Source: Paracoccaceae bacterium
GTDB lineage: Bacteria > Pseudomonadota > Alphaproteobacteria > Rhodobacterales > Rhodobacteraceae
Reading direction: 5' to 3'
NCBI GenBank assembly: GCA_003565055.1
Contig: PXDM01000178.1
Coordinates: 1-21,231, forward strand
DNA: 21,231 bases
The position numbers and the translations under genes were made by a program. The notes under the pieces are model-generated. The model had not been told where the DNA came from. It ran no database searches and worked only from the letters and a program-made list of their open reading frames with translations. This document shows, piece by piece, positions 1 through 7,916 of the stretch; the stretch's first letter is position 1; every line of letters starts with the position of its first letter.

Positions 1-1
1 A

Positions 2-667
2 TTCGCGCGCAAGCTGGATGCGGCGGATGCCGAGAGCCTGGGCCAGTTGACCGCAGTGATCGTGCGCCAGACCAATGACTTGCGCCGCATCGTGGATGAA
101 TTCTCGCGCTTCGCCCGCATGCCCGAGCCCGACCGGCGCGCGCATGACCTGACCGCGATCCTGCGCGATTGCGTCTTGTTGCAGGAAAGCGGCCAGCCTG
201 ATGTGCGCTTTGACGTGGACTTGCCTGATCATCCGGTGATCGTCGAGGTGGACGAGACAATGATGGCGCAGGCTTTCACCAATCTGATCAAGAATGCCGG
301 GGAGGCCATCGAGACGCGCCGCGCCGCGGGCTTGCCCGAGGGCATCACAGGGCAGATCCGCGTGCGCTTCGAGGCGGGCGAGGATGCGCTGCATATCTCG
401 ATTGCCGATAACGGGGCGGGCTTGCCCGAAGACCGCTCACGCCTCTTCGAGCCCTATGTGACGACCCGCGCCGAGGGCACAGGGCTGGGCCTGCCCATCG
501 TGCGCAAGATCATCGAGGAACATGGCGGCAGTCTGCGGCTGGAAGATGCCCCGGTCTTTGACGGCGATGCGCATCCCGGTGCCATGGCGCTTATTCGCTT
601 GCCCATTTTGGGGGCGACGGAACCCACAGAAGTTTTGGAAAACGTGAAGGTAGCATTGCATGAGTGA
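2..667 (+). CDS. ntrY: Nitrogen regulation sensor histidine kinase NtrY, C-terminal part
   Basis: The reading frame is open from the left edge, so this is the 3' end (221 residues) of a membrane sensor kinase that would phosphorylate NtrX. The visible part starts just after the phospho-accepting His helix: the segment reading RQTNDLRRIVDEFSRFARMP is typical of NtrY. The HATPase_c domain follows, with an N box (AFTNLIKNAGEAI), G1 box (IADNGAGLP), F box (LFEPYVTT) and G2 box (GTGLGLPIV), so the ATP-binding part is intact. The membrane segments, HAMP and PAS domains and the His itself lie outside the window. The stop overlaps the ntrX start by 8 bp, which implies translational coupling. Family assignment is firm because of the motif set and the ntrX neighbour. 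Confidence 0.95.
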   Translation, partial: FARKLDAADAESLGQLTAVIVRQTNDLRRIVDEFSRFARMPEPDRRAHDLTAILRDCVLLQESGQPDVRFDVDLPDHPVIVEVDETMMAQAFTNLIKNAGEAIETRRAAGLPEGITGQIRVRFEAGEDALHISIADNGAGLPEDRSRLFEPYVTTRAEGTGLGLPIVRKIIEEHGGSLRLEDAPVFDGDAHPGAMALIRLPILGATEPTEVLENVKVALHE

Positions 668-2045
668 CATTTTGATCGTCGATGACGAGCGCGACATTCG
701 CGAACTCATCTCGGATATTCTGGAAGATGAGGGCTTTGCCACGCGCCTTGCCGCCAATTCCGATGAGGCCATGGCCGAGGTCAATGCCAACCCGCCCGCG
801 ATGATGATCCTCGATATCTGGCTCAAGGACAGCCAGATGGACGGCATCGACATCCTGATGACGGTCAAACGCTCGAACCCTGATATTCCGATTGTCATCA
901 TCTCGGGTCATGGCAATGTCGAGATCGCCGTGGCCGCGATCAAGCAGGGGGCGTATGATTTCATCGAAAAGCCGTTCAATATCGACAAGCTGATGGTGGT
1001 GATCAGCCGCGCGATGGAAGCCTCGCGGCTTCGGCGCGAGAATCAGGCGCTCAAGCGGCGCGACGTGTCGAGCGCGCAGATGCTGGGCGAGAGCCATGCC
1101 TACCGCGCCATGTGCGCGCAGCTCGAAAAGGTCACGCAGTCGAATGCGCGGGTGATGTTCACCGGGCCTGCAGGCTGCGGCAAGGAAGCCGCCGCTCGCT
1201 ATGTCCATGAGAATTCCGACCGCGCCTCGGGGCCGTTTGTCTGCGTTTCGGCGGCGATGATCGAGCCCGAGCGCATGGAGGAGGTGCTCTTCGGGCGCGA
1301 AACCCCGGAGCGCGGGATCGAGCAGGGGCTGCTGGAGCAGGCGCATGGGGGCGTCGTCTATCTTGATGAAGTGGCCGATATGCCGCTGGGCACGCAGTCG
1401 AAAATCCTGCGCGTGCTGGTCGAGCAGCAATTCACGCGTGCGGGCGGCACGGACAAGGTGCGGGTCGATCTGCGGGTGATGAGTGCCACGACGCAAGATC
1501 TGGCGGAACGCGTGCGCGAGGGGCTGTTCCGGCAGGAACTCTTTGACCGGCTCAGCGTCGTGCCCATCGCCGTGCCGGGGCTCGAAGAGCGGCGTGAGGA
1601 TATTCCGCTGCTGGCCGATTATTTTCTCGACGATCTGCACCGGGCGCAGGGGCTGGCCAAGCGCAGCCTGACCGATGCGGCGCGCGCGCATCTGCAAACC
1701 ATGTCCTGGCCCGGCAATATCCGCCAACTGCGCAACACCATCGAGCGCGCGATGATCCTCGGCGAGCCGGGCCGCGCGATTGATCTGCGCGACCTGCAGA
1801 GCCACAGCGCCCCGAATGAAGACGGTGAGGTGTCGAAAGTCGTGCTCTCGGGCACGCTCACGACGCTGCCGCTGCGCGAGGCGCGCGAATTGTTCGAGCG
1901 CGAATATCTGCTCTCGCAGATCAAGCGCTTTGGCGGCAATATCAGCCGCACCGCGACTTTCGTGGGCATGGAGCGCTCGGCGTTGCATCGCAAGCTGAAA
2001 TCGCTGGGGGTGAACACGGCAAAACTGTCGGATATGAAGGTCTGA
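660..2045 (+). CDS. ntrX: NtrC-family response regulator NtrX
   Basis: 461-residue response regulator and partner of NtrY. The receiver domain (about 1-120) has the acidic pocket D8/D9, phospho-acceptor D52 and K104 (in FIEKPF); the stretch DIWLKDSQMDGIDIL after D52 is a good NtrX marker. An AAA+ domain (about 140-370) has Walker A GPAGCGKE at 169-176 and Walker B VVYLDE at about 222-227. A Fis-type helix-turn-helix lies at about 415-455 (GGNISRTATFVGMERSALHRKL). Where sigma54 activators carry GAFTGA, after LFG at 200-202, the sequence reads RETPERGIEQG, so the sigma54-contact loop is missing. It therefore probably acts as a DNA-binding regulator on the housekeeping holoenzyme or as a repressor (inference). 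The ATG lies within the end of ntrY. Confidence 0.96.
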   Translation: MSDILIVDDERDIRELISDILEDEGFATRLAANSDEAMAEVNANPPAMMILDIWLKDSQMDGIDILMTVKRSNPDIPIVIISGHGNVEIAVAAIKQGAYDFIEKPFNIDKLMVVISRAMEASRLRRENQALKRRDVSSAQMLGESHAYRAMCAQLEKVTQSNARVMFTGPAGCGKEAAARYVHENSDRASGPFVCVSAAMIEPERMEEVLFGRETPERGIEQGLLEQAHGGVVYLDEVADMPLGTQSKILRVLVEQQFTRAGGTDKVRVDLRVMSATTQDLAERVREGLFRQELFDRLSVVPIAVPGLEERREDIPLLADYFLDDLHRAQGLAKRSLTDAARAHLQTMSWPGNIRQLRNTIERAMILGEPGRAIDLRDLQSHSAPNEDGEVSKVVLSGTLTTLPLREARELFEREYLLSQIKRFGGNISRTATFVGMERSALHRKLKSLGVNTAKLSDMKV

Positions 2046-2060
2046 GTCTGAGGCAGACTC
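2044..2060 (+). other. Stem-loop overlapping the ntrX stop codon
   Basis: GAGTCTG (2044-2050) and CAGACTC (2054-2060) form a perfect 7-bp stem with a 3-nt loop that includes the last bases of the ntrX TGA. Only a short pyrimidine run follows, so it is a poor intrinsic terminator. It may set the 3' end of ntrX mRNA or reduce read-through into trkA. Function is inferred. Confidence 0.4.
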
Positions 2061-2129
2061 TTGCACGCTCGCGCGCAGGCTGTCACAGATCGGGCGCAAG
2101 TCTAGGGGCGGGATCAGGAGCGTGAGGCC

Positions 2130-3506
2130 ATGAAAGTGATCGTCTGCGGCGCTGGGCAGGTCGGTTGGCAGATTGCGCGGCATCTGGCGAGTGAGCGCAA
2201 CGAGGTCACGATCGTCGACAGCCAGCCCGAACTGGTGCGGCGCGCGACCGATGCGCTCGATGTGCAGGGCGTGGTGGGTTTTGCGAGCTATCCGCATATT
2301 CTCGAACAAGCCGGTGCGCGCGATGCTGATATGGTCATCGCCGCGACCTATTCCGACGAGGTCAATATGGTCACCTGTCAGGTGGCCCATTCGGTTTTTG
2401 GTGTGACGCGCAAGATCGCCCGGCTGCGCGAGCAATCCTATCTCAACCCGCGTTTCTCGGACCTGTTCCGGCGCGAGCATATGCCGATTGACGTGATCAT
2501 CAGCCCCGAGCGCGAAGTGAGCCAAGCCGCGCTCAAGCGCGTGGCCTATCCCGAAGCCTTTGATGTGCAGGAATTCTTCGAGGGCAAGGCGCTGCTCATC
2601 GGGCTCACGCTCGATGAGAACTGCGCCGTGCTCAACACCTCGCTGCGCCAATTGTCCGACCTCTTCCCCAGCCTGCGGATCATGGTTGCCGGGGTGCGGC
2701 GGGGCAAGCGGCTCTTCGCGCCGGAAGCCGAGGACCAGCTCTATGCGGGCGACAGCATCTATTTGATGGTCGATGCGCGCGACGTCGCGCGCACCTTTGA
2801 GGTCTTTGGCAAGAGCCCGACACGTCAGGAGCGCGTGCTGATCGTGGGCGGCGGCAATGTCGGGCTGTCTGTGGCGCGGATCCTCGAAAACCAGCCCGAG
2901 CGCGTCCGCGTCAAGGTGGTCGAGCGCACGCGCGCCCGCGCTGAAATCGCCGCCGATGCGCTGGAGCGCTCGATCGTGCTGCATGGCGACGGGATGGATG
3001 CGGATCTGCTCGATGAGGCGGGGATTCGCAAGATCGATGCCGTGCTCCTGCTCACCGATGATGACCGCACCAATCTGCTCGCGGCGGTGCGCGCCAAGAC
3101 GCTGGGTGCGAAACTCGCGATCTCGCTGATCAATGATCCGGGCATGGTGTCGCTTGCCGGTGCGATGGGGATTGATGCGCATATCAACCCGCGCGCGCTC
3201 ACCGTATCGTCGATCCTGCGCCATGTGCGCCACGGGCGGGTGCGCTCGGTCTATCTGCTGGGTGACCGCGAGGCGGAGGTGATCGAGGCGCAGGTGTTGG
3301 GCACGTCGAAGCTGTCCAATCTGCGCGTGCGCGACATCGACTTTCCCGAAGGCGCGCTGCTGATCGGGATATCGCGCAACGGGGAGTTTCTGCGCCCGAC
3401 GGGGGATCTGGTCTTGCGTGAGGGCGATCTGGTGGTGATCTTCTCGCTCACGGGCGATGTTCCCAAGGTCGATGAATTGTTGCAGGTCGCGGTTGAGTTC
3501 TTCTGA
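2130..3506 (+). CDS. trkA: Trk system potassium transporter, NAD-binding subunit TrkA
   Basis: 458-residue cytoplasmic subunit that gates TrkH-type K+ channels in response to bound nucleotides. The usual duplicated architecture is visible: RCK_N (GAGQVG at 7-12, acidic residue after the second strand in VTIVD), RCK_C, a second RCK_N (VLIVGGGNVGLSVARIL, from about residue 236) and a second RCK_C ending in EGDLVVIFSLTGDVPKVDELL. Length matches the E. coli protein. The ATG is preceded by purine-rich stretches (AGGAG at 2116-2120, GAGG close to the start). It sits 84 bp after ntrX and 32 bp before trkH, in one orientation, so trkAH probably form an operon that may also receive ntrYX transcripts. 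Confidence 0.97.
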   Translation: MKVIVCGAGQVGWQIARHLASERNEVTIVDSQPELVRRATDALDVQGVVGFASYPHILEQAGARDADMVIAATYSDEVNMVTCQVAHSVFGVTRKIARLREQSYLNPRFSDLFRREHMPIDVIISPEREVSQAALKRVAYPEAFDVQEFFEGKALLIGLTLDENCAVLNTSLRQLSDLFPSLRIMVAGVRRGKRLFAPEAEDQLYAGDSIYLMVDARDVARTFEVFGKSPTRQERVLIVGGGNVGLSVARILENQPERVRVKVVERTRARAEIAADALERSIVLHGDGMDADLLDEAGIRKIDAVLLLTDDDRTNLLAAVRAKTLGAKLAISLINDPGMVSLAGAMGIDAHINPRALTVSSILRHVRHGRVRSVYLLGDREAEVIEAQVLGTSKLSNLRVRDIDFPEGALLIGISRNGEFLRPTGDLVLREGDLVVIFSLTGDVPKVDELLQVAVEFF

Positions 3507-3538
3507 AGCGGCATCGCCGACGGCTCCGGAGGCGGGGA

Positions 3539-5062
3539 ATGTATCGCAAATCGCAAGGCACAGTGATCATCGTCGCGCTGATTGCGCTCACAGGGGGGGC
3601 GATGTTGCTGCCCGCCGCAGTCGGCTTCACGCTGCGCGAACATGCGCTGGCGCGGGCCTTTCTCTATTCGGGGCTGCTGCTGATGAGTCTCGCGGCACTG
3701 GTCGCGCTCGCCAATCGCGGGATGCGCCAGCGCAGCACGGATTATGCGCATCCCTTCTATCTGCTGACACTGGCCTATCTGCTCTTGCCTGCACTGATGG
3801 CCATTCCCATGGCCGAGGCGGTTCCGGGGCTCGGCTATTTCCGCGCGTGGTTCGAAATGCTCTCGGCTTTCACGACCACTGGCGCAAGCGTCCTGCAAGA
3901 CACAGGCACGCGCCCGGTCAATCTGTGGCGCGCGACTGTGGCATGGGGTGGGGGGCTGTTCTTTCTGGTCGCGGCGATTGCGCTGCTCGCGCCGCTGAAG
4001 CTCGGCGGGTTCGAGTTGTTTGGCATGCGCCGCCGTGTCAATGACGGTGAGCGGCGCGTCCCCGGGCATCACAAGGCCAGCCTGATCGACGAGAGCTATA
4101 CCGACCGCAGTCTGAGCCGGATGTCCGGAGCCACAGCCGCGATTGCGCCGGTCTATATGGCTGTGACGCTGGCGCTCTGGGTCGGGCTGTCACTGGCAGG
4201 CAACCCGCCTGTCGTGGCGCTGATCCTCGCGATGTCAACTGTCTCCACTGCGGGCATCGCACCGGACGGGGCGCTTGGCGGGTTCGCGGCGGAAGTGCTG
4301 ATCGCGCTTGTGCTGGTCCTCGCCTTCAGCCACCGGCTCTGGCCCGGCGCGCAGCTGGTCCGGCAGGATGAGGCCCGCCTCAGGCGCGACCCGGAACTGC
4401 GGCTGGCCGCGTTCATTCTTCTGGCGCTGCTTGTGCTTCTGGGCCTGCGCGCGATGACCGCCCCGCTCGACAGCGCCTTCATGGCGCGGCTCGCGGAACT
4501 CTGGGGCATTGCCTTCACCAGCCTGTCCTTTCTCAGCACCTCCGGCTTTGTGAGCGAGGTCGGACGGTCCGCAGAGGGTGTGTTCAGCGGCGCGGCGGGC
4601 ACGGTGCTGCTGGCGCTGGCGCTCTGTGGGGGTGGCGTGGCGACCACCGCGGGGGGCGTCAAGCTGATGCGCGTCTTCGCGCTCTTCTGGCAGGCGCGGC
4701 GCGAGGTCGAGAAACTGGTCCATCCCGACAGCGTCGGGGGTGATGGACCCCGACTGCGGCTTCTGCGCCGCGAGGGCGCATTCTCGGCATGGTTGTTCCT
4801 GATGCTGTTCATCTTTTCGATGACCGGGCTGACGGCGCTACTGACGCTCACAGGGGTCGGGATGGAAGACGCGATGATCTACATCACCGCCGCCCTGACG
4901 ACGACCGGCCCCGTTGCGCAGATGACCGGGCCGGACCCGCTTGACTGGGCCGCGCTGTCACCTGCGGGCCTTGCGATCACGGGGGGGGGCATGGTGCTGG
5001 GCCGTCTGGAAGTGCTGCTCCTGCTCTCGGTTTTCTGGCGGCGCGGCACTGCGGGCAGTTGA
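3539..5062 (+). CDS. trkH: Potassium uptake protein TrkH, membrane channel subunit
   Basis: 507-residue polytopic membrane protein of the TrkH/KtrB superfamily, the K+-conducting subunit gated by TrkA. All four pore-loop filter segments are present, each with its central Gly: SAFTTTGASV, STVSTAGIAP, SFLSTSGFVS and AALTTTGPVA. The C-terminal GRLEVLLLLSVFWRR matches the family end. At least eight hydrophobic segments alternate with the pore loops. The start has a strong Shine-Dalgarno GGAGG (3528-3532) six bases before ATG. The adjacent trkA strongly supports the assignment; KtrB is the only realistic alternative name, and length and partner favour TrkH. Confidence 0.95.
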   Translation: MYRKSQGTVIIVALIALTGGAMLLPAAVGFTLREHALARAFLYSGLLLMSLAALVALANRGMRQRSTDYAHPFYLLTLAYLLLPALMAIPMAEAVPGLGYFRAWFEMLSAFTTTGASVLQDTGTRPVNLWRATVAWGGGLFFLVAAIALLAPLKLGGFELFGMRRRVNDGERRVPGHHKASLIDESYTDRSLSRMSGATAAIAPVYMAVTLALWVGLSLAGNPPVVALILAMSTVSTAGIAPDGALGGFAAEVLIALVLVLAFSHRLWPGAQLVRQDEARLRRDPELRLAAFILLALLVLLGLRAMTAPLDSAFMARLAELWGIAFTSLSFLSTSGFVSEVGRSAEGVFSGAAGTVLLALALCGGGVATTAGGVKLMRVFALFWQARREVEKLVHPDSVGGDGPRLRLLRREGAFSAWLFLMLFIFSMTGLTALLTLTGVGMEDAMIYITAALTTTGPVAQMTGPDPLDWAALSPAGLAITGGGMVLGRLEVLLLLSVFWRRGTAGS

Positions 5063-5205
5063 AAGGCGGGCGATAAATTTACGCCGTTGCTGCATTTTCT
5101 GCGGCTTCGGGGCTGGATGTTTGATCGAACCCGCTTCATATTGACCTGATAGGGAGTAGGCTTCCTGCGTAAATCAAACACGCCACAACAAAAAAAGGCA
5201 AACGC

Positions 5206-5439
5206 ATGGCCAGTGACAAGCAAAATCTTCAGGATGCATTTCTCAACCATGTTCGAAAGAACAAGGTGCCGGTTACCGTGTTTTTGATCAATGGTGTCAA
5301 GCTCCAGGGTGTCATCACCTGGTTCGACAATTTCTGTGTGCTGCTGCGCCGCGACGGTCAAAGCCAGCTTGTCTACAAGCATGCGATTTCGACCATCATG
5401 CCCGGCCAGCCGATTTCGCTTTATGAGGGTGAAAACTGA
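5206..5439 (+). CDS. hfq: RNA chaperone Hfq
   Basis: 77-residue Sm-like hexameric RNA chaperone that pairs small RNAs with mRNAs. The Sm1 region (LQDAFLNHVRKNKVPVTVFL, then INGVKLQGVITWFDNF) and the Sm2 signature YKHAIST (57-63) are intact. The C-terminal tail is very short, as in other alphaproteobacterial Hfq proteins. AAGG (5195-5198) in an A-rich leader lies seven bases before ATG. It follows a 143-bp gap after trkH and overlaps the inferred start of hflX, an order common in proteobacteria. Confidence 0.98.
   Translation: MASDKQNLQDAFLNHVRKNKVPVTVFLINGVKLQGVITWFDNFCVLLRRDGQSQLVYKHAISTIMPGQPISLYEGEN
5425..5438 (+). promoter_or_regulatory. Shine-Dalgarno and CTG start for hflX inside the hfq end
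   Basis: GAGGG (5425-5429) is followed after six bases by CTG (5436-5438), which overlaps the hfq stop TGA (5437-5439). The frame opened by this CTG runs without stop into hflX. No ATG, GTG or TTG occurs in frame before 5508, and the GTG at 5508 has no purine-rich site in front of it. The geometry suggests translational coupling through a rare CTG start. Confidence 0.5.
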
Positions 5440-6752
5440 CCTCCGAGAGCGGTCCATCCCTGTCCGGGCACGGCGCTGAAACACGCGCCGCCCCCACGCG
5501 TGCGCTGGTGCTGCATCCCGAGATCAAATCTCAGCCGCGCGCCCGCGACCCGGAACTCGCGCTGGGCGAAGCCCTGGCGCTCGCGCAGGCACTGCCGGGC
5601 CTCGATGTGGTCGAAGGGCGGGTCGTGCGTCTGCCCAAGGCGTTGCCTGGCATGCTCTTTGGCAGCGGCAAGGTCGAGGAATTGCGCGCGCTCATTGAGG
5701 AGGCCGGGATCGAGCTGGTGCTCATTGACGGGCCTGTCACACCTGTGCAGCAGCGCAATCTCGAGCGCGCCTGGAAGGTCAAGCTCCTTGACCGCACCGG
5801 GCTGATCCTCGAGATTTTCGCCGACCGGGCGCGCACGCGCGAAGGGGTGTTGCAGGTGGAACTCGCAGCGCTCAGTTACCAGCGCACGCGGCTGGTGCGG
5901 GCCTGGACCCATCTGGAACGGCAGCGCGGTGGGCTTGGCTTTGTCGGCGGGCCGGGCGAAACGCAGATCGAGGCGGATCGCCGCACCATCGACACGCAGA
6001 TGGTGCGCCTGCGCCGTCAATTGTCGAAAACCGTCAAGACCCGCGAATTGCACCGCGCCGCGCGGCGCAAGGTGCCGTTCCCCGTGGTCGCGCTCGTGGG
6101 CTATACGAATGCCGGCAAATCCACGCTGTTCAATCGCCTGACCGGCGCGGATGTGATGGCCAAGGATATGCTCTTCGCCACGCTCGACCCGACTATGCGC
6201 GCGGTCACGCTGCCGACGGGCAAGGATGTGATCCTGTCGGACACTGTGGGCTTCATCTCGGACCTGCCGACGCAGCTGATCGCGGCCTTCCGCGCCACGC
6301 TCGAAGAGGTCCTGGAGGCCGATCTGATCGTGCATGTGCGCGACATCGCCCATCCCGAAACGGAAGAGCAAGCCCGCAATGTCCGCACGATCCTCGCGGA
6401 TCTGGGCGTCGATGAAACCCGCGCGCAGATCGAGCTGTGGAACAAGGCCGATCTGCTGGACGAGGCGCAACAGGCGGGCTTTGCCGAACGCGCTGCGGTG
6501 CAGGAGGGCGTCTATCTGACCTCGGCCATGACCGGGCAGGGGCTCGAGACGTTGTATGGCGCAATGACCGCGCTGCTCGACGACAGCCGGTCGCAGGACG
6601 AGCTCCATCTGCCTCATTCCGCAGGCCGCGCGCGCGCTTGGCTCTATGAGCAGGGCGTGGTCGAGGAGGAAACCATGCAGGCCGATGGCTCAGTCCTGCG
6701 GGTGAACTGGACGGATCGCCAGAAACAGGCGTTCCGGGGCCTCAAGGGCTGA
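5436..6752 (+). CDS. hflX: GTPase HflX, ribosome-associated
   Basis: About 438 residues from CTG 5436, or 414 from GTG 5508. HflX is a GTPase that binds the 50S subunit and splits or rescues stalled ribosomes. The N-terminal HflX domain has LPGMLFGSGKVEEL, the coiled linker carries GGPGETQIEADRR, and the G domain shows G1 GYTNAGKSTLFN, G3 DTVGFISDLP, G4 NKAD and G5 TSAM. I chose the CTG because it has an ideal ribosome site and adds TRALVLHPEI, whose LVLHPEI part looks like the first conserved strand and would be broken by starting at GTG 5508. A pipeline limited to ATG/GTG/TTG would choose 5508. Product identity is firm; the start is not. Confidence 0.93.
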   Translation: MTSESGPSLSGHGAETRAAPTRALVLHPEIKSQPRARDPELALGEALALAQALPGLDVVEGRVVRLPKALPGMLFGSGKVEELRALIEEAGIELVLIDGPVTPVQQRNLERAWKVKLLDRTGLILEIFADRARTREGVLQVELAALSYQRTRLVRAWTHLERQRGGLGFVGGPGETQIEADRRTIDTQMVRLRRQLSKTVKTRELHRAARRKVPFPVVALVGYTNAGKSTLFNRLTGADVMAKDMLFATLDPTMRAVTLPTGKDVILSDTVGFISDLPTQLIAAFRATLEEVLEADLIVHVRDIAHPETEEQARNVRTILADLGVDETRAQIELWNKADLLDEAQQAGFAERAAVQEGVYLTSAMTGQGLETLYGAMTALLDDSRSQDELHLPHSAGRARAWLYEQGVVEEETMQADGSVLRVNWTDRQKQAFRGLKG

Positions 6753-6790
6753 GCGCGCGCTCTCGATTTGCGCGCTTTTCCGCTCTTTTT
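6752..6790 (+). terminator. Intrinsic terminator of hflX
   Basis: AGCGCGC (6752-6758) pairs with GCGCGCT (6770-6776) around an 11-nt loop and is followed by TTTTC and, a few bases later, TTTTT. The stem begins in the hflX stop codon. The GC-rich stem plus T-runs is a classical intrinsic terminator and separates hfq-hflX from lpxC. Confidence 0.65.
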
Positions 6791-6818
6791 GCCGTGGAGT
6801 ATTTCAGCAGGACATAAT
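6789..6818 (+). promoter_or_regulatory. Candidate sigma70-type promoter of lpxC
   Basis: TTGCCG (6789-6794, 4 of 6 to the -35 consensus) and CATAAT (6813-6818, 5 of 6 to the -10) are separated by 18 bp, just after the hflX terminator and about 80 bp before the lpxC start. This would give lpxC its own promoter and a leader of about 70 nt. The evidence is pattern only. Confidence 0.45.
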
Positions 6819-6896
6819 CTGTGAATTGCATATGTCTTCTGAGCGCCCTTTATGGAAGGTAATCAAAAAAACGGCCAGAGCAGGATCGGATAAACC

Positions 6897-7817
6897 ATGC
6901 AACAAACGCTTGCAAAAGACTGGACACTTTCGGGCACGGGGCTGCATAGCGGCAAGCCCGTGCGCCTGCGCGTGCGTCCAGCCCCTGCAAATACAGGGCT
7001 TGTCTTCCGTCGCGTCGATTGCCCAGAGCCGATCCGCGACATCGCAGTGACACCTGAAAATTGGCTCGAAGCATCTTTGTGCACAGTGTTACGCAACGAA
7101 CATGACATCCGTGTGACAACGATCGAACATCTTTTGGCAGCATTTCACGGCTGCGGTGTTCACAATGCGATCATCGAGATCGACAATGAGGAAGTGCCGA
7201 TCCTCGACGGAAGCGCCGCGCCTTTCGTGCGCCGGATTCTGGCGGTCGGTCTGGTCGAACAGGACACGCCGCTGCGCGTGCTGCGGGTGCTCAAGCCTGT
7301 GGTGGTCGTGCGCGACGGGGCGAGTGCCGCGCTTTTGCCTGCGCGCCAGCTGGAGCTTGCTTTCGAGATTGCTTTTGATGAGCCCGCCATAGGGCATCAG
7401 CAAGAGCAGCTGGTCATGTCCAACGGCGCATTCCTGCGCGAATTGAGCGATTGCCGGACCTTCTGCCTGCGCCGCGATGTGGAACGGATGCAAGCCGTCG
7501 GGCTGGCGCTGGGCGGGACACTCGACAATGCTGTCGTTTTCGACGAAGGCCGCGTGCTGACGCCGGGCGGGCTGCGCCGCGAAGATGAGCCTGTCCGCCA
7601 CAAGATGCTCGACGCGATGGGCGATCTCTATGTCGCGGGTCTGCCGATGATCGCCCGCTATGAAGGCGTGCGCGCGGGCCATGCGCTGACGGGGCGGCTC
7701 TTGCAGACACTGTTTGCGCAGCCCGATGCCTATGACATCGTGACACTGAACGGGCCTGCGCGCAAACGCCTGCCGGGTGTCGGGGTGTCCCTGTCCGATC
7801 TGCCGCTCTCGGCTTGA
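6897..7817 (+). CDS. lpxC: UDP-3-O-acyl-N-acetylglucosamine deacetylase LpxC
   Basis: 306-residue cytosolic zinc amidase that removes the acetyl group from UDP-3-O-acyl-GlcNAc, the committed step of lipid A synthesis. Zinc ligands are visible as H78 (TTIEHLL), H235 and D239 (VRHKMLDAMGD); the catalytic His is H262 (AGHALTG). Other family segments are LSGTGLHSG, VPILDGSAAPF and GGTLDNAVVF. Length is normal. The ATG follows a weak AGGA site. In many Rhodobacterales lpxC lies directly after ftsZ; here the upstream neighbour is hflX, so the local order differs. It is followed by bamD after a 99-bp gap containing a probable terminator. Confidence 0.97.
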   Translation: MQQTLAKDWTLSGTGLHSGKPVRLRVRPAPANTGLVFRRVDCPEPIRDIAVTPENWLEASLCTVLRNEHDIRVTTIEHLLAAFHGCGVHNAIIEIDNEEVPILDGSAAPFVRRILAVGLVEQDTPLRVLRVLKPVVVVRDGASAALLPARQLELAFEIAFDEPAIGHQQEQLVMSNGAFLRELSDCRTFCLRRDVERMQAVGLALGGTLDNAVVFDEGRVLTPGGLRREDEPVRHKMLDAMGDLYVAGLPMIARYEGVRAGHALTGRLLQTLFAQPDAYDIVTLNGPARKRLPGVGVSLSDLPLSA

Positions 7818-7847
7818 TCTGCCCCAAGACGTCATTGTGAGACAAAA

Positions 7848-7870
7848 GGCGTTTTGCGCCCGGTTTTTTT
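7848..7870 (+). terminator. Probable intrinsic terminator of lpxC
   Basis: GGCG (7848-7851) and CGCC (7857-7860) form a short GC stem with a 5-nt loop, followed by CGG and seven T. The stem is short but the T-tract is good. It lies 31 bp after the lpxC stop and before bamD. Confidence 0.45.
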
Positions 7871-7916
7871 ATGTGCTAACAGAAGAGCAATCAAAAACGC
7901 GATGGGGTAGCAGCAT

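Noticed and set aside
591..3233. 880-codon open frame on the minus strand opposite ntrX and trkA
   Set aside because: It lies antisense to two certain genes, has low-complexity His/Arg/Gln-rich sequence and no domain. This is a typical shadow of high-GC codon bias.
5121..5149. Possible hfq promoter from TTGATC / TTGACC in the trkH-hfq gap
   Set aside because: No -10-like hexamer lies at a usable distance from either element.
5421..6617. 398-codon open frame on the minus strand opposite hflX
   Set aside because: It is antisense to all conserved GTPase motifs and has a composition typical of shadow frames.
6826..6854. Alternative lpxC promoter TTGCAT with TTTATG
   Set aside because: Both hexamers match only 3 of 6; the pair at 6789-6818 is better.
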